Origin: an uncultured Cryomorphaceae bacterium
GTDB lineage: Bacteria; Bacteroidota; Bacteroidia; Flavobacteriales; Schleiferiaceae
Assembly: GCA_913043005.1 (NCBI GenBank)
Contig: CAJWKU010000008.1
Location: forward strand, 17,615-81,614
Reading direction: 5' to 3'
DNA: 64,000 bases
The notes beneath the pieces were generated by a model. It ran no database searches. It was not told the DNA's origin and worked only from the letters and a program-made list of their open reading frames with translations. The number at the start of each line of letters is the position of its first letter. Position 1 is the first letter of the stretch. This document shows positions 52,148 to 60,656 of this stretch, piece by piece. The position numbers were made by a program, and so were the translations under genes.

Positions 52148-52783
52148 TTATGGTTGAACTCGGAATGAATTCCATTCCGAATTCCATTTTATCTCAAAAA
52201 CTAATCTATCATGCATTCTGTTTCTTCTTCCCTGCCAGAATTCAATTTTTTCAAATGATAAATAATAACCACCCCAATCATCGGGGCAATTGTAATCGTT
52301 ACTTGACTCAGATTTGAAGGAATTGAATTTTAATTCTAAATCAATTCGAGACTTTATTTTTTCGGACTGATTAGATGACAATGCTCCCAACTGAGATAAT
52401 TTAGGCCGCGATGAAAAATATTTTTCACTTTCAATTCTTGATATTTTTTTCACTTTTCCTTTTATACGGATTTGACGCTCTATTTCTGGCCAAAAAAACA
52501 AAGCATGTACATTGGGGTTAGTGGAAATATCGCGACCTTTTTTTGAATTATAGTTTGTGTAAAACACAAATCCCTCATCACGAATTTCTTTTAGTAGAAC
52601 AATACGTGAATCTGGAGTCCCATCTTTACTTACTGTACTAAGAGCAAAAGCAGTTGAATCCGAATTGCCTAAAAGCCTGTACTCCTCAAGCCAAGCTAAA
52701 AACATTTCTATTGGATTCGCTGAGAGAGACTCATCACCTAGCTCTCCATTTAAATATTCCTTTCTATCGTCTTGTAAACTCAT
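52148..52783 (-). CDS. pdxH: Pyridoxamine 5'-phosphate oxidase
   Basis: FMN enzyme that makes pyridoxal 5'-phosphate from pyridoxine or pyridoxamine phosphate; 211 residues. Characteristic segments are AFALSTVSKDGTPDSRIVLLKEI (FMN binding), FVFYTNYNSKKGRDI, HALFFWPEIERQIRIKG, and the C-terminal signature WGGYYLSFEKIEFWQGRRNRMHDRL. The start ATG at 52783 lies 8 bases beyond the near-palindromic box 52792-52800, shared with the divergent yqgE gene. The class IV aminotransferase encoded two genes away is a PLP enzyme, but this nearness may be chance. Confidence 0.97.
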   Translation of the reverse strand: MSLQDDRKEYLNGELGDESLSANPIEMFLAWLEEYRLLGNSDSTAFALSTVSKDGTPDSRIVLLKEIRDEGFVFYTNYNSKKGRDISTNPNVHALFFWPEIERQIRIKGKVKKISRIESEKYFSSRPKLSQLGALSSNQSEKIKSRIDLELKFNSFKSESSNDYNCPDDWGGYYLSFEKIEFWQGRRNRMHDRLVFEIKWNSEWNSFRVQP

Positions 52784-52791
52784 TGAATGTG

Positions 52792-52800
52792 CTAATTTAG
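52792..52800. promoter_or_regulatory. Shared near-palindromic -7 box CTAATTTAG between pdxH and yqgE
   Basis: Read rightward the box is TAATTTAG (52793-52800) and read leftward TAAATTAG (52792-52799), both TAnnTTaG variants. It ends 5 bases before the yqgE ATG (52806) and 8 bases before the pdxH ATG (52783). One symmetrical element appears to serve two divergent, leaderless promoters. Confidence 0.55.
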
Positions 52801-52805
52801 ACGAT

Positions 52806-53366
52806 ATGAGTTTGTCTTCAATCTATGAAATCAAAAGAGGCGATATTTTATTAGCACATCCTCTAATTTCTGATGATGATTTTAATAAAACCGTAATTAT
52901 AATTGCGGATAATCAAGATGAAAGCGTCACAGGATTTGCTTTAAATAAACTATCTCCCTTTACGCTTAAAGATGCCTTAGGGGATGACTGGCCAGAGTTT
53001 CCCATTTTAATTGGAGGTCCAGTTGAGCGCGATGCCTTATTCTTTATTCATACCTGTGCTAATCTGATTCCAAATTCAGAACACATAATAAATGATATAT
53101 ATTGGTGTGGTGATTTTGAGATCATGAAGAATCTGGTGTTAACAAAACAGATAGATTCAACAGAAATTACATTTTTTATTGGCTATTCAGGATGGTCTTT
53201 AAGTCAAATCCAAGAAGAGATCCATGAAGAATCATGGGCTGTGATTAAAGAATCTGCCTCTGTAGGTATCGGTTTTGATTCGGACCTTTACAACAGTTTA
53301 AAAGCATACTCTCCAGAATCATTCAGAATATGGGATAATAGCCCTGATAAAATAGAGTTGAACTAA
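52806..53366 (+). CDS. yqgE: YqgE/AlgH family protein
   Basis: Conserved bacterial protein (DUF179) of unknown biochemical role, 186 residues. The signature regions are IKRGDILLAHPLISDDDFNKTVIII near the start, ESVTGFALNKLSPFTLKDAL, and FPILIGGPVERDALFFIHTC; later comes FFIGYSGWSLSQIQEEI, the conserved GYxGWxxxQL-type motif. The open frame continues 47 codons upstream across the pdxH N-terminus, but the start at ATG 52806 coincides with the conserved beginning and with the promoter box. Its end overlaps the convergent aminotransferase by 4 bases. Confidence 0.93.
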   Translation: MSLSSIYEIKRGDILLAHPLISDDDFNKTVIIIADNQDESVTGFALNKLSPFTLKDALGDDWPEFPILIGGPVERDALFFIHTCANLIPNSEHIINDIYWCGDFEIMKNLVLTKQIDSTEITFFIGYSGWSLSQIQEEIHEESWAVIKESASVGIGFDSDLYNSLKAYSPESFRIWDNSPDKIELN

Positions 53367-54205
53367 AATTCTAAACACTTTTTGTTTATTTCATTTTGCA
53401 TGTTATTGGCTAAAACTGAAACATAATTAGACTTTCGATATTCAGAAACCGCCATGACTCCATATAACGCGTTAGTAATCCATATTTCATCCGCTTTTAA
53501 AAGATCAAATGGACTGATTTTTTCTTCTTTGACAATTAACCCTAGACTTTTAGATAGTTTTAAAACCTGCTCTCGCATAACACCTCTTAGGGCACCGTCT
53601 TCGAGTGATGGAGTTACTATAGACTCGCCATTAATCAGAAACACATTCCCTCTACTTGTCTCCAAAACATAATTATCATGAGACAGTAATATAGCATCAT
53701 CAACATTTTGCTCTTGAGCAAACTTTGCTGTCAATATATATAGAGCACTTTGACTCATTTTTAAATTCGACAACAAACCTCTTGATTTCTTGTGCTCCTG
53801 AAATAAAGCAAGCTTTTGGAGCTTAACAGGACTTGGGTAACGTATATCATCAAGACTAGAGACATTTAGGCACCAATCAATAGAGTTTGTAACTGGTGTA
53901 TAACCAAGCCCTCCTGTTCTCCATACACTAAGCCGAACCCGATAGTCAAGTTCATGTTTGGGTTTAAACAGTAAAATTTCAGATGCTAATTTATCTGGTG
54001 ACCAGTCTAAGGGAATATCCATACGCAATATTCGCATCGAAGACATCAATCGAAAATAATGACTTTCCCAGAAGCATATTCTCCCTTTATAAATTCTTAA
54101 AGTCTCAAACAATCCATCTCCATATAGGTGAGATCTTCGATTAAACGAGATTGCTTGATCCTCATTTAATTGGCTACCATTATACCAAATTGAATTTAAG
54201 CTCAC
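53363..54205 (-). CDS. Class IV aminotransferase (branched-chain aminotransferase/aminodeoxychorismate lyase family)
   Basis: PLP-dependent fold-type IV enzyme, 280 residues. The family signatures are ISFNRRSHLYGDGLFETLRI near the N-terminus (with the conserved GDGLFET), a catalytic Lys in SNLKMSQSALYI near residue 145, and the PLP-binding LETSRGNVFLING near 180-192 (E-x2-x-x-N pattern), followed by GALRGVMREQVL. Whether it is PabC-like or IlvE-like cannot be decided; the YGDGLFET and GVMRE motifs fit the PabC branch well. It starts with GTG at 54205, overlapping the sucD stop as GTGA. Confidence 0.9.
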   Translation of the reverse strand: MSLNSIWYNGSQLNEDQAISFNRRSHLYGDGLFETLRIYKGRICFWESHYFRLMSSMRILRMDIPLDWSPDKLASEILLFKPKHELDYRVRLSVWRTGGLGYTPVTNSIDWCLNVSSLDDIRYPSPVKLQKLALFQEHKKSRGLLSNLKMSQSALYILTAKFAQEQNVDDAILLSHDNYVLETSRGNVFLINGESIVTPSLEDGALRGVMREQVLKLSKSLGLIVKEEKISPFDLLKADEIWITNALYGVMAVSEYRKSNYVSVLANNMQNEINKKCLEF

Positions 54206-55080
54206 ACTAATTTTGACATTATCTCTGCCATTTTTGATCCAATGTCCGCAGGAGAGTCAACTACGTTTACGCCACACTCTCTGAGGATTAACTTTTTAGC
54301 CTGAGCAGTATCCTCTGCTCCGCCAACAATTGCTCCAGCATGCCCCATCGTCCTTCCTGCTGGCGCCGTTTCTCCTGCTATAAAGCCTACAACTGGCTTT
54401 GTGCCATTATTTTTAATCCACTCACCTGCTTCTGCTTCAAGCTGTCCACCAATTTCTCCAATCATAACAATTCCATCAGTTTCGTCATCATTCATTAGCA
54501 GAGCTACAGCATCTTTTGTAGTAGTTCCTATTATAGGATCTCCACCGATACCAATAGCAGTTGATATACCCATTCCAGATTTTACAACCTGATCTGCAGC
54601 CTCATATGTAAGGGTTCCTGACTTAGAGACTATACCTATTTTTCCTTTCTCAAAAACAAAACCAGGCATGATACCAACTTTTGCTTCTCCTGCAGTTATT
54701 ATGCCCGGGCAATTAGGTCCAATTAATGTGGACCCTCTACTTTCAACGTAGGGTTTTGCCTTAATCATATCAGAAACAGGTATACCTTCAGTTATACAAA
54801 CAATAACTTCAATACCGGAGTCAGCAGCTTCCATTATTGAGTCCGCTGCAAACGCAGGTGGAACAAATAAAATAGAAACATTTGCTCCTGTTGAACTCAC
54901 TGCTTCTTTTACAGTGTCAAATACAGGCCTACTCAGATGGCTCTGACCACCTTTACCCGGAGTTACTCCGCCGACAACATTAGTACCAAAAGAAATCATC
55001 TGTTCTGCGTGAAATGTGCCTTCTTTTCCTGTAAAACCTTGAACTATGACTTTGGAATTTTTATCTACGAGTACACTCAT
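54202..55080 (-). CDS. sucD: Succinyl-CoA synthetase alpha subunit
   Basis: CoA-binding and catalytic alpha subunit, 292 residues. The N-terminal CoA-binding segment VIVQGFTGKEGTFHAEQMI, the GPNCPGIITAGEAKVGIMPG stretch and the active-site His region VGFIAGETAPAGRTMGHAGAIV near residues 233-254 are all present. The start is ATG 55080; a TACTTTTG box at 55115-55122 is 34 bases upstream. It is physically separated from sucC by about 29 kb. A class IV aminotransferase gene overlaps its stop codon (GTGA), so the two are co-transcribed, an association with no obvious metabolic reason. Confidence 0.98.
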   Translation of the reverse strand: MSVLVDKNSKVIVQGFTGKEGTFHAEQMISFGTNVVGGVTPGKGGQSHLSRPVFDTVKEAVSSTGANVSILFVPPAFAADSIMEAADSGIEVIVCITEGIPVSDMIKAKPYVESRGSTLIGPNCPGIITAGEAKVGIMPGFVFEKGKIGIVSKSGTLTYEAADQVVKSGMGISTAIGIGGDPIIGTTTKDAVALLMNDDETDGIVMIGEIGGQLEAEAGEWIKNNGTKPVVGFIAGETAPAGRTMGHAGAIVGGAEDTAQAKKLILRECGVNVVDSPADIGSKMAEIMSKLV

Positions 55081-55114
55081 GTGTTTGTTGGATATTGAAA
55101 TTGTTTTTAATATG

Positions 55115-55122
55115 CAAAAGTA
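55115..55122 (-). promoter_or_regulatory. -7 box TACTTTTG for sucD
   Basis: Exact TAnnTTTG match on the minus strand, 34 bases before the sucD ATG. Confidence 0.65.
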
Positions 55123-55148
55123 GCACCCTATGATCCAAATTATTTAAA

Positions 55149-57251
55149 TTAATTGGCAAACTTCATCTCTTTGATTAAGCGACTTGCTCCAGCATATTTA
55201 TCTACCACCCACATAATGTATCTTACATCGACCATTATATTTCTGCATCTCTCTGGTGTGAAATAAAAATCACTCATTGTGCCCTCCCAAACTCTATCAA
55301 AATTCAATCCTATCAGCTCACCTTTGGAGTTCAGAGCTGGACTACCAGAATTTCCACCAGAGGTATGATTAGCAGATAGAATACAAACAGGAAGCTTTCC
55401 ATCAAAATCAGCATATTCTCCGAAATCTCGAGATTCTAATTTTGATCTAAATCCTTGGGGTAAATCAAACTCATAATCTCCTGGAATATATTTATTTAAA
55501 ATACCATCTGTTGTTGTTCTATGATTATAGGTTGCTCCATCTTTTGGTGAAAAACCTCCAACTTCACCAAAAGAAACCCTCATTGTTGAATTCGCATCAG
55601 CAGAAAGAATTTTCCCTGAAGCTCTAGCGGCAGACATATGAAGATTCATCCATTCTTTCATGCCAGACTCAAAAAGTCTTTCTTTATTCCTGCTTTCTAA
55701 AAACACAGAACGATATTTAGTGATTAAATCTGTCCAGAGATTAAAGGCAAGATGATTTCTACACAACTCCACGACAATTGTATCGGAATATTTATTTGAA
55801 TTTAACGGAAGACTGTTATAGAGATGAGGGCTAAATAAACCTCGCACAAAAGCATCAGTTTCTTTTAGATATTGAATTGGAACATTAAGTAAAGTATCTT
55901 CTTTTCCAGCATTTATCCATTCATTCACAAGGTTTTTAGAAGCTCTGCGATCCAATTCTAAGTCATAATTCTTTTCAAAAGATTGCAAAGCTCTAATTGC
56001 CTTGTCAATATTATTGCCCTTGTCTGACAATCTCACAAGATCATTTGCTAATCGACTCCAAGTGAGAAGTTCCCAATTTCTTAAAATCTCCTGAAAATAT
56101 ATTATACTTTTTCTACTATTTTCTAATGATGATATCTGCTTATCAAATTCATCAACAAGATCAACCGCCCGAAATGCGTTTTCATGATTGGCAGAATGGT
56201 ATTTAATAACTTTTTTTTGCCTCATTTTCAAAGTATCAATACCATGAGATGCAGTCATTCCCTCCATCTGACCGATCCATTTTTTCCATCCATTTGAAAC
56301 CGATGCATACTTTGATGCATATTGAATCTTAACCATGGGATTAACCCGCATAGCGCTATCCCAAGTATTTAAAACAATCTCTCTCAGTTGAACCTTTATT
56401 GGCAACATCACATCAACTTGTTGAACGACCTCGCTAACAGGCAAATAACTAGTTGTCCTACCTGGAAAGCCATAGATCATTGAGAAATCCCCCTCTTTTA
56501 CTCCGGCAAGACTAATTGTTAGTGGATTATTAGAAACTAATGGAATATTCTCTGGTGAATAATCGGATGGACTTCCGTCAGGTGCAGTATATACTCTGAA
56601 CATAGAAAAATCCCCTGTATGCCTTGGCCATACCCAATTATCAGTATCCGCACCAAACTTACCTACAGCACTTGGCGGTGCACCAACTAATCTTACATCT
56701 GAAAATCTTTGAGATATAATTTGAATAAATTGGTTACCATAATAAATAGACTTAATTGCTACCCGAATAGACTCACCAGAAGTAGGATTTGATTTTAGCA
56801 AAGAATCGACAGCTTGCTTTTCAGTTAAACCATTCAGGATAAGAGGAAAAATCCTGTCTGAGACATCTTCAATACTAATTATAAAATCTACATATAACCC
56901 TTCATTTGGTTTTTCATCTCCCATTGATTCTGCCCAAAATCCATTCTTTAGGTAATCATTTTCAATAGAGGAGTGTTTCTGTATTGCACTATAGCCACAA
57001 TGATGATTGGTTAGGACCAAACCTTTTGATGATATTATTTCCCCCGTACAAAAACCACCAAAATGAACGATTGCATCTTTGAGACTTCCTCTATTTGCTG
57101 TATAAATATCTGAAGCAGACATTTTCATCCCTTTCGAAATCATATTAACCTCTTGATTTACAAGATCCATTGGGAGCCACATTCCTTGCCCTATTAAAAA
57201 ATTAGGGAAAGCAAATGAAATGGCAATTGGTATTAGTATTTTCTTTAACAT
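55149..57251 (-). CDS. Secreted S46-family dipeptidyl-peptidase (DPP7/DPP11-like)
   Basis: Periplasmic serine dipeptidyl-peptidase, 700 residues, releasing dipeptides from protein fragments. The start is ATG 57251 (MLKKILIPIAISFAFPNFLIGQ, a signal peptide); the longer open frame runs back across the divergent TlpA-like gene. The chymotrypsin-like catalytic residues are His in VLTNHHCGYSAIQ near residue 82 and the nucleophile Ser in SGGNSGSPALNSKGELIGLNFDR near residue 635. The C-terminal VDVRYIMWVVDKYAGASRLI is typical of the family. Specificity (hydrophobic for DPP7, acidic for DPP11) depends on one residue I cannot place safely. Confidence 0.94.
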   Translation of the reverse strand: MLKKILIPIAISFAFPNFLIGQGMWLPMDLVNQEVNMISKGMKMSASDIYTANRGSLKDAIVHFGGFCTGEIISSKGLVLTNHHCGYSAIQKHSSIENDYLKNGFWAESMGDEKPNEGLYVDFIISIEDVSDRIFPLILNGLTEKQAVDSLLKSNPTSGESIRVAIKSIYYGNQFIQIISQRFSDVRLVGAPPSAVGKFGADTDNWVWPRHTGDFSMFRVYTAPDGSPSDYSPENIPLVSNNPLTISLAGVKEGDFSMIYGFPGRTTSYLPVSEVVQQVDVMLPIKVQLREIVLNTWDSAMRVNPMVKIQYASKYASVSNGWKKWIGQMEGMTASHGIDTLKMRQKKVIKYHSANHENAFRAVDLVDEFDKQISSLENSRKSIIYFQEILRNWELLTWSRLANDLVRLSDKGNNIDKAIRALQSFEKNYDLELDRRASKNLVNEWINAGKEDTLLNVPIQYLKETDAFVRGLFSPHLYNSLPLNSNKYSDTIVVELCRNHLAFNLWTDLITKYRSVFLESRNKERLFESGMKEWMNLHMSAARASGKILSADANSTMRVSFGEVGGFSPKDGATYNHRTTTDGILNKYIPGDYEFDLPQGFRSKLESRDFGEYADFDGKLPVCILSANHTSGGNSGSPALNSKGELIGLNFDRVWEGTMSDFYFTPERCRNIMVDVRYIMWVVDKYAGASRLIKEMKFAN

Positions 57252-57255
57252 GGAG

Positions 57256-57272
57256 TAAAGATAATATCTTAG
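57256..57272. promoter_or_regulatory. Divergent -7-like boxes between S46 peptidase and TlpA-like genes
   Basis: TATCTTTA on the minus strand (57256-57263) and TATCTTAG on the plus strand (57265-57272) are one base apart. Each ends 4 bases before the start codon of its gene (57251 minus, 57277 plus). Both deviate from TAnnTTTG in the last two positions. Confidence 0.5.
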
Positions 57273-57276
57273 CCAG

Positions 57277-58368
57277 ATGAAAATGATTAAATACTTACTA
57301 TCAGCCACAATAATTGTTGCTATTATATCGTGCGAGTCAAACTCTTTGAAGATTCAAATTGATCTTACCAATTTTAATCCTGCTGATGGTGAAGGAATGG
57401 CAAAAATTAACGTCAGAGATTCTTCTCAATGGATTGTAGCGGATTCCATAATGTTAGAAGATGGAAAGGGTAAGCTTTCATTTTCTCCAGATGGTCCCAC
57501 TTCATTTTACCTAAGTATCGCAGGATTACCTCAAGCAATTACTGGATTCGGTCATTTTGGTAAATTGACTTTATCTGGCGATGCTTCGATATTACCTTTT
57601 GATGGAAAACTAGAAGGAACCAAAAGCCAAGATGATCTAAACTTATTCATGAAAAAACAAAGTGATTTTAGAGAATTCACAAATGGTCTGAATGAAACTT
57701 ATAGCATAGCTTCCTCAGCAGGTGACACTGCAACTATTGACTCCCTGAGTTCCATGATGAATAAAAAATACGCTCTTTTACAAAAAGAAACAAAAGAATT
57801 TGCACTAAACCATGATGTCCTAGGCGCATACATAACCAATAGATATCTATCGATGGAAGAAATTGGGTTTATTGACTCTGTATTGGTTAATGTTAAAGAT
57901 TACTCCTCTCAAGACGTTAACCTTCTCAAGAAGCGCTCTGAGGCCCTTCATAGAGTAGCTGTAGGACAGCCATTCACGGATTTAAATCAACAAGACACAA
58001 GCGGTAATCCCATTTCCATAAAATCCATAGTTTCAGATTACATACTTGTTGACTTCTGGGCTTCCTGGTGCGGACCGTGCCGAGCGCAGAACCCATCCTT
58101 AGTGAAGATGCATAAAAAATGGAGTAGTCGTCTTGAAATAATTGGTGTCGCATTTGACCAAGACAGAAGTAGGTGGATCCAAGCCATCGAAGATGATCAA
58201 TTAAATTGGCCTCAAATGTCAGATTTGAAAGGTTGGGGAAACTCCGCAGCAGACATTTATTCCATCCGAGCAATTCCGCAAAATATTTTAATAGGACCAG
58301 AAGGTAAAATCGTTGCTAGAAACATAAAGCCGATAGAAATTGATGACTATTTAGTTGCGCGAGAATAG
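57277..58368 (+). CDS. TlpA-like thiol-disulfide lipoprotein with N-terminal DUF4369-like domain
   Basis: Envelope redox lipoprotein of 363 residues. The type II signal peptide has lipobox IISC (Cys19). An N-terminal DUF4369-like beta-sandwich spans about residues 25-125 and a helical linker about 125-220. A C-terminal thioredoxin-like domain has the redox pair WCGPC (Cys265, Cys268) in DFWASWCGPCRAQNP, a cis-Pro in RAIPQNILIG, and the AhpC/TlpA topology. Expected to reduce or isomerise disulphides in exported proteins, or haem-apocytochromes. The ATG 57277 is followed by a second at the third codon. It is divergent from the S46 peptidase. Confidence 0.92.
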   Translation: MKMIKYLLSATIIVAIISCESNSLKIQIDLTNFNPADGEGMAKINVRDSSQWIVADSIMLEDGKGKLSFSPDGPTSFYLSIAGLPQAITGFGHFGKLTLSGDASILPFDGKLEGTKSQDDLNLFMKKQSDFREFTNGLNETYSIASSAGDTATIDSLSSMMNKKYALLQKETKEFALNHDVLGAYITNRYLSMEEIGFIDSVLVNVKDYSSQDVNLLKKRSEALHRVAVGQPFTDLNQQDTSGNPISIKSIVSDYILVDFWASWCGPCRAQNPSLVKMHKKWSSRLEIIGVAFDQDRSRWIQAIEDDQLNWPQMSDLKGWGNSAADIYSIRAIPQNILIGPEGKIVARNIKPIEIDDYLVARE

Positions 58369-58396
58369 CAAATCTATTTATTTAGATAATTGAGAA

Positions 58397-59695
58397 TTAA
58401 ACCTCTGTAGCTAATATCTTTTTTGTTTTTAGTTTGGTTCTATCAATTTTTTCAATTAGTTGACTTACCATTTTAGTTTTTACGGCAACAAATGAGTTGT
58501 TTTGTTGCAATTCTATTAATCCTAAATCTTCAGAATTTAAGCCCCCCTGTTTAATACAGAATCCGACTACGTCACCCTTAGATATCTTATCTCGCCTACC
58601 CCCAGAAATCATAACAGTGCTCCACTCTGAAGCTTTAGATTCTTCAACCCTTAGCAATTCTGCAGTCTCCATATCCGGGATAAAATCTGGTAATTTCTCA
58701 TCGGAGTGATGTAATATAAATACCGTTCCATTATTATGCATTCTCGCTGTCCTTCCGTTACGGTGGATAAATTCATGCTCACGCAGAGGGAGGTGATAAT
58801 GCATTATAAAATCGATTTTATCAATGTCTAAACCGCGCGCTGCCAAGTCTGTTGCTACTATGAGATTATGCGAGCCATTCCTGAACTTTATTAATGCTAA
58901 CTCCCTGTCGTTTTGCTCCAACCCCCCATAAAAGCAACCATGACTAATTCCTTTATGAGACAAAAAATCACTTACCCTATTTATGCTGTCTTTGTAATTG
59001 CAAAAGAGTATTCCGGATTTACCATTGAGTTTCAATAAAGCATCAGATAACGATTCTAATTTGTCTTTATCCGCGGATAAAATTGACTTGATTTTCAAGA
59101 CTCCATCCCCTTTTTTCAAATTATTGACAATCTTAGGGGATTCTAAATTCACGAATCTTGGTATTTCAACCTGATTCGTAGCAGATGTAAGTATCCTCTT
59201 TTTTACATGATATAAGGAACTACAAATGATTTTAAGCTCATCTTCAAAACCAATTTCTAACGATTTATCAAACTCATCTAAAACCATTGTTTTCACAAAA
59301 TCAAGAGAGAAAGTATTTCTATTTAAATGATCTGCCAATCTACCTGGAGTACCTACAATTATAGCTGGAACGTGTTTTAAGTTAATTCTATCCTGGTTAA
59401 ATGATTGTCCACCATAAACAGAATTACACTTTAATCCCGTACCCATTTCACGAATTACCTGCTCGATTTGAATTGCTAACTCTCTTGATGGAACAACAAT
59501 GATCAATTGGACTCCATTATTTTCAAAATCCATCTGATTAATTATGGGCAATAAAAAAGCCAATGTTTTTCCAGTTCCTGTTGGAGACAATAAGATTACA
59601 TTCTCATTATTTGAAATAGCAACATCAGCTAAGACCTGCATTTCATTTAATGCGGAAATGCCGAGTTTATTTATAATTTCTTTTTGGGTTTTCAT
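58397..59695 (-). CDS. dbpA: DEAD-box RNA helicase of the DbpA type
   Basis: ATP-dependent RNA helicase of 432 residues. The core has Q-motif region LNEMQVLADVAI, Walker A LLSPTGTGKTLAFLLP, motif Ib GTPGRLADHL, the Walker B written DEFD (VLDEFDKSLEIGF) instead of DEAD, SAT in ILTSATNQ, and motif VI HRNGRTAR. The C-terminal 75 residues (SGGRRDKISKGDVVGFCIKQGGL...) match the DbpA RNA-binding domain, which recognises hairpin 92 of 23S rRNA, so a role in large-subunit assembly is likely. The last codons end KKILATEV. It is convergent with the TlpA-like gene. Confidence 0.93.
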   Translation of the reverse strand: MKTQKEIINKLGISALNEMQVLADVAISNNENVILLSPTGTGKTLAFLLPIINQMDFENNGVQLIIVVPSRELAIQIEQVIREMGTGLKCNSVYGGQSFNQDRINLKHVPAIIVGTPGRLADHLNRNTFSLDFVKTMVLDEFDKSLEIGFEDELKIICSSLYHVKKRILTSATNQVEIPRFVNLESPKIVNNLKKGDGVLKIKSILSADKDKLESLSDALLKLNGKSGILFCNYKDSINRVSDFLSHKGISHGCFYGGLEQNDRELALIKFRNGSHNLIVATDLAARGLDIDKIDFIMHYHLPLREHEFIHRNGRTARMHNNGTVFILHHSDEKLPDFIPDMETAELLRVEESKASEWSTVMISGGRRDKISKGDVVGFCIKQGGLNSEDLGLIELQQNNSFVAVKTKMVSQLIEKIDRTKLKTKKILATEV

Positions 59696-59812
59696 CTATT
59701 TATTGAATTTATCTCTATTCGCTGAAATCTTCTCATTGCTAATCATAACATACACTCTTGATCGTTTATCATAATCATGTCAACAAGGATCAATAATAAA
59801 CAGCTGGCCTAA

Positions 59813-59868
59813 AATAAGATTAAAAGTGCCAGAGATTTAATCCATGGAGATATCGTTAAAATCTTATT
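59813..59868. repeat. Widely spaced inverted repeat downstream of fabG
   Basis: AATAAGATT (59813-59821) and AATCTTATT (59860-59868) are perfect inverted copies with a 38-base spacer, 18 bases after the fabG stop. On the minus strand the second arm is followed by only two T, so it is at best a weak terminator. Confidence 0.35.
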
Positions 59869-59885
59869 CCAACCCAAATAAAAAA

Positions 59886-60632
59886 TTATGTCAATAAACC
59901 TCCGTCTACCTGGAGTACCTGTCCAGAAACATACGATGATAAGTCGCTACCTAAATAGACGCATGCATTTGCGACATCTTCAGGCTTCCCTCCTCTTTTC
60001 AATGGAATCGCATCTCTCCAACTCTGAACGGTCTTTTCATCCAGAACAGATGTCATTTCAGTTTCTATAAATCCCGGAGCGACGGCGTTACATCTAATGC
60101 CCCTAGATCCAAGCTCAAGAGCGACAGACTTCGTAAAGCCTATTATACCAGCCTTAGAAGCGGCATAGTTCGCCTGTCCAGCATTTCCCTTTAAACCGAC
60201 AATCGAAGATATATTTATGATACTACCACTTCGTTGCTTTAGCATTGATCTTTGAGCATGCTTAGTTGTATTAAAAACTGATTTCAAATTAGTATTTATT
60301 ACTGAGTCAAAATCTTCTTCACTCATACGCAGCATTAAAGTATCCTTTGTGATTCCAGCATTATTAACAATAATATCAATTTGCCCGAAATGCGAAATAA
60401 CGTCATTAATAAGTTTCTCTGCATCTTCAGAGCTTGAAGCGTCAGACTGAAAACCCTTTGCCTCTCCACCCAATGAAGAAAGCTCAGTTTCTAAAGATTT
60501 ACCTCTTTCAACACTTGACAAAAATGTGAAGGCAACTTTCGCACCCTCTTCGATAAATCTTTGAGCGATGGATCGCCCAATTCCTTTCGAGGCTCCAGTT
60601 ATTAGAGCAACTTTATTTTCAAGAAGTTTCAT
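59886..60632 (-). CDS. fabG: 3-oxoacyl-[acyl-carrier-protein] reductase
   Basis: NADPH-dependent SDR enzyme of fatty acid elongation, 248 residues. The cofactor motif is TGASKGIGRSIA near residues 12-23, NNAGIT near 89-94, the catalytic Ser in INISSIVGLKG near 140, and Tyr/Lys in NYAASKAGI near 154-162. The C-terminal SYVSGQVLQVDGGL matches FabG. It is followed after a 190-base gap by dbpA, and lies 24 bases downstream of the PAP2 gene on the same strand. A general short-chain dehydrogenase activity cannot be excluded but the match to FabG is close. Confidence 0.95.
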   Translation of the reverse strand: MKLLENKVALITGASKGIGRSIAQRFIEEGAKVAFTFLSSVERGKSLETELSSLGGEAKGFQSDASSSEDAEKLINDVISHFGQIDIIVNNAGITKDTLMLRMSEEDFDSVINTNLKSVFNTTKHAQRSMLKQRSGSIINISSIVGLKGNAGQANYAASKAGIIGFTKSVALELGSRGIRCNAVAPGFIETEMTSVLDEKTVQSWRDAIPLKRGGKPEDVANACVYLGSDLSSYVSGQVLQVDGGLLT

Positions 60633-60656
60633 AATTATTAAATTTCTTTAGTAAAA

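Noticed and set aside
52665..52805. 47-residue upstream extension of YqgE
   Set aside because: It is antisense to the N-terminus of pdxH and precedes the promoter box; conserved YqgE sequence begins at ATG 52806.
59813..59868. Terminator of fabG
   Set aside because: The arms are 38 bases apart and only two T follow; kept only as a low-confidence repeat.
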